Assembly (NCBI GenBank): GCA_016765515.1 | Contig: JAESPT010000087.1 | Coordinates: forward strand, 1 to 6,198 | Length of the DNA: 6,198 nt | Source of the DNA: Sneathiella sp. | GTDB taxonomy: Bacteria > Pseudomonadota > Alphaproteobacteria > Sneathiellales > Sneathiellaceae | Direction of reading: 5' to 3' | In this document: positions 1-6,198 of the stretch, one piece after another | How positions within the stretch are numbered: the first letter of the stretch is position 1 | Layout of the letters: each line of letters opens with the position of its first letter | Made by a program: the position numbers and the translations under genes | Notes under the pieces: generated by a model | Told to the model about the DNA's origin: nothing | Database searches by the model: none | What the model saw: the letters and a program-made list of their open reading frames with translations, nothing else

Positions 1-287
1 CAAAAGCTGTCGAACACGGCGCCGCCCCATGTTTTTATACGTTGGGGAACTGACCACAGAAACTCACACCGTGATAATAGTTACTTGGTAGCAACATCAC
101 AAACGAATTATTACTTATGGTTAAAAAAACTTTTGACGAATTTACTAGGATGAATGATTGCGTAATGGCCAATTGTGAGATTTCCGTCTTAATAAAAATA
201 TGTTCATTTGCCATGAATGTGAGAACTAGGGTAGGAATGATATCAGAGGGTTGCGTGTTCATTGGGCCATTGGCTAAGGAGATTTTG
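1..287. other. Leader/intergenic region without a recognised gene
   Basis: This stretch lies upstream of the amidase start. The first 30 or so bases are GC-rich and the rest is AT-rich with no coding character I recognise. A plus-strand frame is open at the left edge and ends at a TGA at 51-53 (last residues CFYTLGN), but 16 codons are too few to assign as a gene end. A minus-strand ATG at 28-30 opens a frame running off the left edge (MGRRRVRQLL). It has no Shine-Dalgarno sequence and matches no family I know. In related bacteria the RNase E gene often lies next to this cluster, so part of the region could be a leader of such a neighbour; this is inference only. I see no convincing -35/-10 pair for the amidase, although TTGACG at 133-138 is a half match. 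Confidence 0.5.
276..281 (+). promoter_or_regulatory. Ribosome binding site deciding the amidase start
   Basis: AAGGAG lies six bases before a GTG at 288-290. The codons after this GTG at once give a signal peptide. This supports the GTG over the in-frame ATG at 117, which would add 57 residues in front of the signal sequence and has no comparable site. Confidence 0.75.
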
Positions 288-1475
288 GTGAATTTTTTTC
301 GTAGAGTGCTTTTTCTATTTTTGGGACTGCTTGCACTTTGCGGTTTATATGCAAACGATAGTCTTGCTGCGGCCGATGTCACAGCGGTACGACTGGGTTT
401 ACATACCGATAAAACGCGCTTTGTCGTGGAACTCTCCGAAAAACCTATTTACAATATATTTTACCTGCCCAACCCGTATCGTATCGTTATTGATATGCAA
501 GAGGTAAATTGGAAGGCTCTGAAGGTAGGGAGCCGTAAAACCGGTGTTATTGAAAATTATCGATACGGCCTCTTCCGCAAAGGGACGTCGCGACTGGTCC
601 TTGATTTGAATGCACCCGTGAAAATTATCCGGCAGACGATTCTTCCGCCTTCGGAAGGAAAGCCTTTTCGATTTTTCATTGATGTTCAAAAGACAAATAA
701 TGATACTTTTCAGGCGCTCGTAAAGGCAACTCGAAAGACCAAGTTGGCATTTGCGCCGCCCGTCGTTCACATTGTGCCAGAAGATAAGAAATCAAAAAAA
801 CTGAGAATCGTAATTGATGCAGGACATGGTGGTATTGATCCCGGAGCAACAGGTCGCAGTGGTGTCTACGAAAAACAGCTGACATTGCAGGTGGCCAAAA
901 AATTACGCGCTCAGCTTAACAAAAATCCCAAATACAAAATTTTGCTGACCCGTCAGGACGATACTTTTCTCAGTTTAAGGGAACGTGTCGGCATTGCTCG
1001 AAAATATAACGCTGATTTGTTTATCTCGATCCATGCAGATTCTATTGCGCGATCAGATATTAGCGGCTCCACCGTCTATACGCTGTCTGAAAATGCGTCG
1101 GACGATGAAGCGGCGGCTCTCGCCAGCGCCCACAACATGTCGGATGTGATTGCAGGGGTGGATTTGGAATCTCAGGATGATACGGTGCAAGGGATACTCA
1201 TTGATCTTGCCCAACGGGAAACAATGAATTTTTCAGTTAAATTTGCCAAACTCCTCATTCCTGAAATTGCGCGTTCAGGGATGAAAGTTGTTGGGAAATC
1301 TCACAGATTTGCCGGCTTCAGAGTATTAAAAGCACCGGATGTGCCATCTGTCCTCGTGGAATTGGGTTATCTTTCCAACAGGCATGATGAAAAAATACTG
1401 AAATCTTCCAAAGGGCAGTCAAAGTTGGCTTTTTCTATTTCAAAAGCAGTCGATAAGTATTTCGGAAACCGGTAG
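288..1475 (+). CDS. amiC: N-acetylmuramoyl-L-alanine amidase, AMIN plus Amidase_3 (AmiC type)
   Basis: This is a zinc-dependent periplasmic hydrolase that cleaves the amide bond between N-acetylmuramic acid and L-alanine of the stem peptide, a step needed to split septal peptidoglycan. Counting from the GTG at 288 the product is 395 residues. Residues 1-28 form a signal peptide (NFFRR, a hydrophobic core, then SLAAA). Residues about 29-136 match an AMIN domain, which targets such enzymes to septal wall. Residues about 173-390 form the Amidase_3 catalytic domain: H180 in DAGHGG, E195 in VYEKQ and H249 in SIHADS are the expected zinc ligands, and E358 in VELGYLSN is the expected catalytic glutamate. 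An insert after H249 (about 262-320, acidic and alanine-rich) corresponds to the region that in AmiA/B/C enzymes holds an autoinhibitory helix relieved by LytM activators. The gene ends in TAG and precedes the PBP1A gene in the same direction. The family call is secure; the symbol is by family resemblance. Confidence 0.93.
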   Translation: MNFFRRVLFLFLGLLALCGLYANDSLAAADVTAVRLGLHTDKTRFVVELSEKPIYNIFYLPNPYRIVIDMQEVNWKALKVGSRKTGVIENYRYGLFRKGTSRLVLDLNAPVKIIRQTILPPSEGKPFRFFIDVQKTNNDTFQALVKATRKTKLAFAPPVVHIVPEDKKSKKLRIVIDAGHGGIDPGATGRSGVYEKQLTLQVAKKLRAQLNKNPKYKILLTRQDDTFLSLRERVGIARKYNADLFISIHADSIARSDISGSTVYTLSENASDDEAAALASAHNMSDVIAGVDLESQDDTVQGILIDLAQRETMNFSVKFAKLLIPEIARSGMKVVGKSHRFAGFRVLKAPDVPSVLVELGYLSNRHDEKILKSSKGQSKLAFSISKAVDKYFGNR

Positions 1476-1483
1476 TCATGAAA

Positions 1484-1512
1484 TTGACATACCATCAGAC
1501 TATTTTAACGAT
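1484..1512 (+). promoter_or_regulatory. Possible promoter before mrcA
   Basis: A perfect TTGACA at 1484-1489 lies nine bases after the amidase stop. At a 17-base spacing the -10 position reads AACGAT (1507-1512), only three of six matches to TATAAT. The rest of the 122-base gap (1476-1597) is AT-rich and holds no other gene. The gap is long enough for PBP1A to have its own transcription start, but the weak -10 box keeps this tentative. Confidence 0.25.
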
Positions 1513-1597
1513 ATTGGACAAGTATATGCGGGTATTTTCAGAAATTAACCCATATCACTTTTGAGAGAAATGTTCCCCCGAAAATGTGTGAACGTCT

Positions 1598-4036
1598 ATG
1601 AAGCGACTATTTAAATATGTGTTGTTACTAACTTCCCTTCTCATTCTTTTTGGAATGATTAGTGCGGGAGGAATCTTCTATGCGTTTTGGCATTTTGGAA
1701 AAGGCCTGCCCGATTACGAACAGCTCGCCAGTTATGAACCACCCGTGATGACCCGTGTTCATTCTGCTCATGGCAGTTTGATCGCTGAATATGCCCGCCA
1801 ACGGCGTTTATTTGTTCCCATCGGGTCAATTCCGAAACGAATCAAACAAGCCATTATTGCGGCGGAAGATCAGGACTTTTACCAACATATTGGCATTGAT
1901 TTTAAAGGAATTTTACGTGCCTTTATCGTTAATATAAAGAATCTGGGGCAGGGACGCCGACTGGTCGGTGCTTCGACGATAACGCAGCAAGTCGCAAAAA
2001 ATATGCTGCTGACCAATGAGGTTTCCTATGAAAGAAAGGCCAAAGAAGCCATTCTTGCTATACGCATAGAACGAAGCCTCTCCAAAGATCGAATTCTTGA
2101 ACTTTACTTGAACGAAATTTATCTGGGTCAGCGAGCCTACGGTGTTGCTGCCGCCGCACTTTACTATTTCGACAAATCTTTGAACGACTTGACCATAGCA
2201 GAAGCTGCTTATTTTGGCGCTCTGCCCAAAGCACCAAATAATTATAATCCATTTCGATTTCCTGACCGGGCGACAATACGCCGCAACTGGGTCATTGGCC
2301 GCATGCTCGAAGAAAATTACATTGATTCAGAGCAGGCGGAGGAAGCGTTGCAAAGCCCGCTGATTGTGAAAAAAGGCGGGGATGCTGAGATTATTCAGGC
2401 GAAATGGTTTGTCGAGGAAGTTCGCCGGGAACTCTATGATCTCTATGGTGTCGAAGGCTTGTATGACGGCGGATTATCTGTGCGCACAACCATGCAAATT
2501 TCTCTACAGAAATTGGGTGAACAAGCGCTGCGCGGTGGCCTTAGAACCTATGATCGACGTCATGGTTGGCGCGGACCTGTGACCAAAATCAAGGTAACGG
2601 ACGATTGGTCTGACGCCTTGGCGAAAGTGATCGCTCCTAAAGGACTGACACCCTGGGAATTAGCTGTTGTTCTGAATGTGTCCAATGAGGACGTCACCAT
2701 TGGCCTCAGTTCTTCGCGTAAAGGACGCATTCTTTTCGAGGATCTTAAGTGGGCTCGCCCTTGGAAAAAGAAACAGAGGGTGGGACCGCGTGTCAAAAAA
2801 CCGTCTGATGTCTTGACTGTGGGCGATGTCGTCGCGGTGACCCCGCTTATCGGAGACGAAGCGCAAGAAGGGCACTTCGGCCTGGAACAAATTCCCGATG
2901 TGTCTGGCGGACTTGTTGCGATGGATCCGCATACGGGGCGTATTCTGGCACTTGTCGGTGGCTGGAGTCAGGAAGCGTCCGAATTTAATCGAGCCGTTCA
3001 GGCTCGGCGTCAACCCGGTTCATCGTTTAAACCATTTGTTTATGCTGCAGCTCTGGATAATGGTTTTACGCCAGCAGACAAGGTTATGGACGGACCATTT
3101 GTGTTAAATCAGGAAGATGGAACCCGGTGGAAGCCCTCCAACTATACAAAAAAATTTTACGGTCCCAGTACCTTGCGACTTGGAATTGAGAAATCTAGAA
3201 ATCTCATGACGGTTCGTCTCGCACGGTCCATTGGTATGGATGTTGTTGCTGATTATGCAAATCGTTTTGGTATTCACCGCAATTTACAGCCAACTCTCGC
3301 CATGGCTCTGGGCGCAATGGAGACAACGCTCATTCAGATGACGACGGCGTATGCCGAGCTGGTAAATGGTGCAAAGGAAATTACACCGACCCTGATTGAC
3401 AGGGTACAGGATCGACGTGGTCTCGCTATTTATCAACATGATACGCGGAAATGTCCCGGTTGCCGTGCGTCTGAATGGCGAAATCAGGATGAACCTGAAA
3501 TTCCGGATAACCGCAAACAATTAATTTCTCCAGCCACAGCCTATCAGGTGGTGTCTTTGTTGGAGGGGGTTGTTCTGCGAGGAACGGGCCGCAAAGTTTC
3601 TGTTATCAAAAAACCGTTGGCCGGGAAAACGGGAACAACAAATGATGGCCGTGACGCCTGGTTTGTAGGATTTTCCCCGGACTTGGCCGTTGGTGTTTAT
3701 GTTGGATTTGATACGCCAAAGACTTTGGGACCCAGAGAAGGCGGCGGCGGTGTCGCATCGCCAATTTTCCGTGATTTCATGAAAGAAGCTTTAAGGGATA
3801 AATTGGCTATCCCGTTTCGTGTCCCCGAAGGAATTCGTCTGGTTCGGGTTAATAGCAAAACAGGGAATGCGGCCGTGGCGGGAGATCGAAACATCATTCT
3901 TGAAGCCTTTAAAACCTCCGCGGGATTCAAGCGAGCCGGGATTATTCTTGATGGTACCGATACAAATGGAAATTCGTCGGTTTCTGGTGGTCGCCCAAAA
4001 AATCCTGTAACAAATGGGACAGGTGGTCTTTACTGA
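1598..4036 (+). CDS. mrcA: Penicillin-binding protein 1A, bifunctional class A PBP
   Basis: This inner-membrane enzyme polymerises lipid II into glycan strands and cross-links them through D,D-transpeptidation. The product is 812 residues, normal for alphaproteobacterial PBP1A. Residues about 7-32 are the single membrane anchor. The GT51 glycosyltransferase (about 57-232) has catalytic E90 in EDQDFYQHIG, GASTITQQ at 124-131, and the second motif RKAKE ending at E150. An OB-like insert occupies about 320-430. The transpeptidase (about 436-735) has S475-x-x-K478 in PGSSFKP, S533-R-N535 and K677-T-G-T-T, so both active sites look intact. C619 and C622 form a CxxC in a loop between the SxN and KTG motifs, as in many relatives. 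The tail from about 785 is rich in Gly, Asn and Ser. An in-frame TGA at 1589-1591 makes the ATG at 1598 the most upstream start. It lacks a clear Shine-Dalgarno sequence. The stop is TGA, so this organism does use UGA as a stop codon. Confidence 0.97.
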   Translation: MKRLFKYVLLLTSLLILFGMISAGGIFYAFWHFGKGLPDYEQLASYEPPVMTRVHSAHGSLIAEYARQRRLFVPIGSIPKRIKQAIIAAEDQDFYQHIGIDFKGILRAFIVNIKNLGQGRRLVGASTITQQVAKNMLLTNEVSYERKAKEAILAIRIERSLSKDRILELYLNEIYLGQRAYGVAAAALYYFDKSLNDLTIAEAAYFGALPKAPNNYNPFRFPDRATIRRNWVIGRMLEENYIDSEQAEEALQSPLIVKKGGDAEIIQAKWFVEEVRRELYDLYGVEGLYDGGLSVRTTMQISLQKLGEQALRGGLRTYDRRHGWRGPVTKIKVTDDWSDALAKVIAPKGLTPWELAVVLNVSNEDVTIGLSSSRKGRILFEDLKWARPWKKKQRVGPRVKKPSDVLTVGDVVAVTPLIGDEAQEGHFGLEQIPDVSGGLVAMDPHTGRILALVGGWSQEASEFNRAVQARRQPGSSFKPFVYAAALDNGFTPADKVMDGPFVLNQEDGTRWKPSNYTKKFYGPSTLRLGIEKSRNLMTVRLARSIGMDVVADYANRFGIHRNLQPTLAMALGAMETTLIQMTTAYAELVNGAKEITPTLIDRVQDRRGLAIYQHDTRKCPGCRASEWRNQDEPEIPDNRKQLISPATAYQVVSLLEGVVLRGTGRKVSVIKKPLAGKTGTTNDGRDAWFVGFSPDLAVGVYVGFDTPKTLGPREGGGGVASPIFRDFMKEALRDKLAIPFRVPEGIRLVRVNSKTGNAAVAGDRNIILEAFKTSAGFKRAGIILDGTDTNGNSSVSGGRPKNPVTNGTGGLY

Positions 4037-4053
4037 CCGGGAACTTCCCAGTA
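4031..4053. repeat. Palindrome at the mrcA/prfB junction
   Basis: GGGAA-C-TTCCC (4039-4049) is a perfect inverted repeat with a one-base centre. It sits inside a second pair, TACTG (4031-4035) and CAGTA (4049-4053). The mrcA stop codon falls within the left arm. The one-base centre suits a protein-binding site better than an RNA hairpin; the outer pair could form an uneven stem. No run of T follows, so I do not call it a terminator. Its function is unknown and chance is possible. Confidence 0.3.
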
Positions 4054-4086
4054 GTTTCACACCAAATTTGTTTGATTAAAAGAAGT

Positions 4087-4090
4087 GGAG
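4087..4090 (+). promoter_or_regulatory. Ribosome binding site of prfB
   Basis: GGAG within AAGTGGAG lies five bases before the ATG at 4096. It supports this ATG as the true start of prfB, even though its reading frame is not the one that encodes most of the protein. Confidence 0.7.
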
Positions 4091-4095
4091 CAAAC

Positions 4096-5203
4096 ATGCG
4101 TGCCGAATATCAGGCCGTTGTTGACGAAATCAAGCAGGCAATGGCCCTGCTGAGGAGGCATCTTTGGCTGGGAAAATGCAACACGACGTCTGGAAGAGCT
4201 AAACTCTCTCGTTGAAGATCCAGACCTTTGGAATAACTCTTCCAAAGCGCAAAGCCTCATGCGGGAACGAACTGGCCTTGAGAATGCGATCAATGGGTAC
4301 AAGGCCATGGCGCAGGATCTTGACGATACGATAGAACTCATCGAACTCTCAGAGATGGAGGAGGATGAGGAGATGCTGGCTGAAGCGGCGGACGCGTTAA
4401 AGGATATTCAAGCTGACGCTGAAAAGCGCCGCTTGGAAAGTATGTTGTCCGGTGAAGTGGATGCAAACGATTGCTATCTGGAAATTCATGCAGGAGCCGG
4501 CGGAACGGAATCTCAGGATTGGACGCAAATCCTGTTACGCATGTATATGAGATGGGCTGATCAGCATGGCTGTAAGGTTAAGGTGCTTGAGGAAAGTGCC
4601 GGAGAAGAAGCCGGCATTAAATCTGTGACCATTGAGATTTCCGGGGAAAATTCTTATGGCTGGTTAAAAACAGAATCAGGTGTTCATCGCCTGGTCCGTA
4701 TTTCTCCCTTTGATTCAAATGCGCGTCGGCATACCAGTTTTTCTTCAGTTGGGGTTTTTCCGGTCATCGATGACGATATTGATATCGAAATTGAAGATAA
4801 AGACTTGCGGATTGATACGTACCGAGCTTCGGGCGCCGGGGGTCAGCATGTGAATAGAACAGAATCCGCGATCCGGATTACTCATCTTCCAACCAACGTG
4901 GTTGTGCAGTGTCAAAACGACAGATCTCAGCATAAGAACAAAGCTGAGGCGATGAAAATGCTGAAATCCCGTTTGTATGAGCGCGAATTAAGGATCCGTG
5001 AGGAAGCGGCGATGGAAGTGCGCGGTCAACAAACGGATATCGGTTGGGGGCACCAGATCAGATCGTATGTCTTGCATCCGTATCAGATGGTTAAAGACTT
5101 GCGGACAGGTGTTGAAAAAGGCAATGCCCAAGGGGTCCTTGATGGTGATCTCGATGACTATCTTGCCGCTGCCCTCTCCCAAAGAGTGGGCGAGGATAAC
5201 TAA
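4096..5203 (+). CDS. prfB: Peptide chain release factor 2, made through a +1 frameshift
   Basis: RF2 recognises UGA and UAA in the ribosomal A site and triggers release of the finished protein. The first 23 codons (4096-4164) read MRAEYQAVVDEIKQ and onward to RRHL, a typical alphaproteobacterial RF2 start. The rest of the protein lies in the +1 frame, from GGC at 4166 to the TAA at 5201-5203. Skipping T4165 gives ...RRHL-GWENATRRLEELN..., which restores the expected alignment and yields 368 residues, the usual RF2 length. In that product the SPF tripeptide that reads the stop codon is at 203-205 and the GGQ tripeptide that triggers peptide release is at 248-250. Without the shift, the zero frame ends after 39 residues at TGA 4213-4215. 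An in-frame ATG at 4259 would give only 314 residues, lacks a ribosome binding site and misses the conserved N-terminal part, so it is unlikely to be the start. I regard the gene as functional, with the reservation noted for the shift site. Confidence 0.92.
4153..4168 (+). promoter_or_regulatory. RF2 +1 frameshift site, with TGG in place of the stop codon
   Basis: The site reads AGG AGG CAT CTT TGG C in the zero frame. AGGAGG (4153-4158) is a full Shine-Dalgarno match and sits three bases before the slippery CTT (4162-4164), the same spacing as in the classic site AGG GGG TAT CTT TGA C. The codon after CTT is TGG (4165-4167), where the known autoregulatory sites have TGA. A +1 slip of the tRNA from CTT to TTT still joins the two frames. 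The element type is clear from its position and parts; how efficiently it works with a tryptophan codon in the A site is unknown. Confidence 0.8.
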
Positions 5204-5220
5204 TTCGGTATTTCGTTATT

Positions 5221-5255
5221 GAAGCCAGCATTATTCGTCGGGTAACGCTGGTTTC
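5221..5255 (+). terminator. Likely terminator of prfB, between convergent genes
   Basis: GAAGCCAGC (5221-5229) pairs with GCTGGTTTC (5247-5255) through nine positions, one of them a G-T pair. The loop is 17 bases and itself holds a few weak pairs. It starts 17 bases after the prfB stop, and the right arm runs into the T-rich TTTCTTGCT. On the minus strand the hairpin overlaps the last codons and stop of the opposing gene and is not followed by T, so it probably serves prfB mainly. Confidence 0.5.
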
Positions 5256-6198
5256 TTGCTCGATTTATAGAGATACCTGTTGAATGTGTGATCCGACATT
5301 TTTAACACCATAAAACTGACAGGCGCCATGAGCAGCAGAGAAATCAAAACTCGAGCGATAAGAACGCCTGACCAGTGACCGCCAAAAGCCATGATGATCA
5401 GAGTATCTTCGATCAGGCTATGGCAAAATCCCATAAAAATAATGGATAGAAAAATGCTTCTGGGCTGAAGGTGGCCTTTTTTAATCTCTCTTAATATCAG
5501 TGCGCCGCCAAATGCCAGGCCTAGCAAAATTCCGATCATGGCTAGTGGCGCAGCGTTGGGGCCAATACCAAGAAGTTTAAGTCCCGGTGTTAAAAGCTTG
5601 GTGATCTTTCCGGTTATACCCGTGAGATCCAGTATTTTTAGAAGCGTAATCATAAAGAAAAGAATCCAGAAAATACCAAAAAGACCCAATACTGATGTTT
5701 TAATCCATCCAATCCAGGACGTATCCGACGATGCTGTTTCTATGGAGATCAAGATGTTCGCAGGATCATCAAAAAGATCAAATGTTGTGAAGATGACATG
5801 CAGCAGCCAACCATAGATAATCGCTGCCAATAACCGGGTAAATAGCGAGAAAGTGAGGGATACTCCGGTTTTTTTGACAATTATCTGCTCCATTGGCAGA
5901 GCATGGACAAAAAGCAATATACCGCCAAGAACTGTCATATCCGCGACTGTAAGGTCGAGATTTGGCGCAAGAGTGATAAGAGCCGCGGCAGCGCCATACA
6001 GACCGACAAGCAGGTTGGTTGCCAGGATCACAGCTGTTTCGGCGGGAAGGCCGACCAAATTCATGACAGGTTCACACCAGCGGCTGATAATTTCTACAAT
6101 CCCAAAACGCATAGCGATCTCGACGATCACCATGACAGGAACAATAATTTTCAGAAGGCCCCAATAAACTAGAAGGCTTTCACGGGTAATTTCACTTA
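5231..6198 (-). CDS. Nucleoside-recognition (Gate) domain membrane protein, start outside the window
   Basis: The visible part is 321 residues ending in TAA at 5231-5233. The frame stays open to the right edge, and the residues before the ATG at 6131-6133 (LLVYWGLLKIIVPV) continue a membrane helix, so the true start lies beyond 6198. The protein is very hydrophobic, with roughly eight membrane segments and a short charged cytosolic-type tail (SSKKPALPDE). Counting from that internal Met, residues 77-82 read HALPME and 238-243 read HSLIED; glycine-rich stretches (GLYGAAAAL at 44-52, GLAFGGALIL at 205-214) precede each. This pattern is typical of the Gate or nucleoside-recognition family, which includes spore-maturation-like proteins and parts of nucleoside transporters; the substrate of most members is not known. 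The orientation is convergent with prfB, so it is a separate transcription unit. The family call is fairly confident; a transport role is inference. Confidence 0.75.
   Translation of the reverse strand, partial: SEITRESLLVYWGLLKIIVPVMVIVEIAMRFGIVEIISRWCEPVMNLVGLPAETAVILATNLLVGLYGAAAALITLAPNLDLTVADMTVLGGILLFVHALPMEQIIVKKTGVSLTFSLFTRLLAAIIYGWLLHVIFTTFDLFDDPANILISIETASSDTSWIGWIKTSVLGLFGIFWILFFMITLLKILDLTGITGKITKLLTPGLKLLGIGPNAAPLAMIGILLGLAFGGALILREIKKGHLQPRSIFLSIIFMGFCHSLIEDTLIIMAFGGHWSGVLIARVLISLLLMAPVSFMVLKMSDHTFNRYLYKSSKKPALPDE

Noticed and set aside
117..287. In-frame 57-codon extension of the amidase from the ATG at 117
   Set aside because: It would place a poorly conserved-looking stretch ahead of a clear signal peptide. 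The GTG at 288 has a well-spaced AAGGAG, while the ATG at 117 has none.
2660..3013. Minus-strand open frames within mrcA
   Set aside because: They lie opposite a strongly conserved coding region, have no recognisable protein features and are explained as shadows of mrcA codon use.
4165..4167. UGA reassigned to tryptophan, which would explain relaxed RF2 control
   Set aside because: mrcA ends in TGA at the expected family length, and prfB still encodes a complete RF2. The site itself reads TGG, not TGA.
4259..5203. prfB as a 314-residue gene starting at ATG 4259
   Set aside because: It lacks the conserved RF2 N-terminus, which is encoded just upstream in the other frame behind a good ribosome binding site. 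The ATG at 4259 has no such site.
4096..5203. prfB as a pseudogene broken by a frameshift
   Set aside because: The break lies exactly at the known recoding position, with the AGGAGG element and CTT in place. The rest of the essential gene is intact, including the SPF and GGQ motifs.
5853..6172. Plus-strand open frames opposite the Gate-type membrane gene
   Set aside because: They are rich in residues typical of antisense shadows and show no ribosome binding site or known motif. The minus-strand frame has clear family motifs.

Overview
The window looks like a chromosomal housekeeping segment from an alphaproteobacterium of moderate GC content. The evidence is the gene order (AMIN-type N-acetylmuramoyl-L-alanine amidase, then class A penicillin-binding protein 1A, then peptide chain release factor 2), which is a recurring alphaproteobacterial arrangement, together with the style of the proteins: an RF2 beginning MRAEYQAVVDEIKQ and a PBP1A with a D-x-R-x-C-x-x-C insert. 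The species cannot be named from the sequence. No mobile element, CRISPR array, tRNA or rRNA was seen.

Layout. Positions 1-287 are a mostly AT-rich leader without a recognisable gene. Positions 288-1475 (+) encode a secreted cell-wall amidase (amiC type), starting at a GTG with a good ribosome binding site. A 122-base gap with a possible promoter follows. Positions 1598-4036 (+) encode PBP1A (mrcA) with complete glycosyltransferase and transpeptidase motifs. A 59-base gap contains a small palindrome. Positions 4096-5203 (+) encode release factor 2 (prfB) in two overlapping frames, so a +1 shift near 4162-4168 is needed to make the whole protein. A likely terminator hairpin at 5221-5255 separates prfB from a convergent gene on the minus strand (5231-6198, running off the window end). 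That gene encodes a multi-pass membrane protein of the nucleoside-recognition (Gate) type.

Function. The first two genes work on peptidoglycan: the amidase cuts the stem peptide from glycan strands, which is needed for daughter-cell separation, while PBP1A polymerises and cross-links new strands. RF2 terminates translation at UGA and UAA and is a conserved neighbour rather than a pathway partner.

The most unusual point is the prfB recoding site. The internal Shine-Dalgarno-like element and the slippery CTT are both present with the classic spacing. The in-frame stop codon that normally makes the frameshift respond to RF2 level reads TGG instead of TGA. One base, 4167, decides this. Either the feedback loop has been lost in this organism, or there is a sequencing error at that base.
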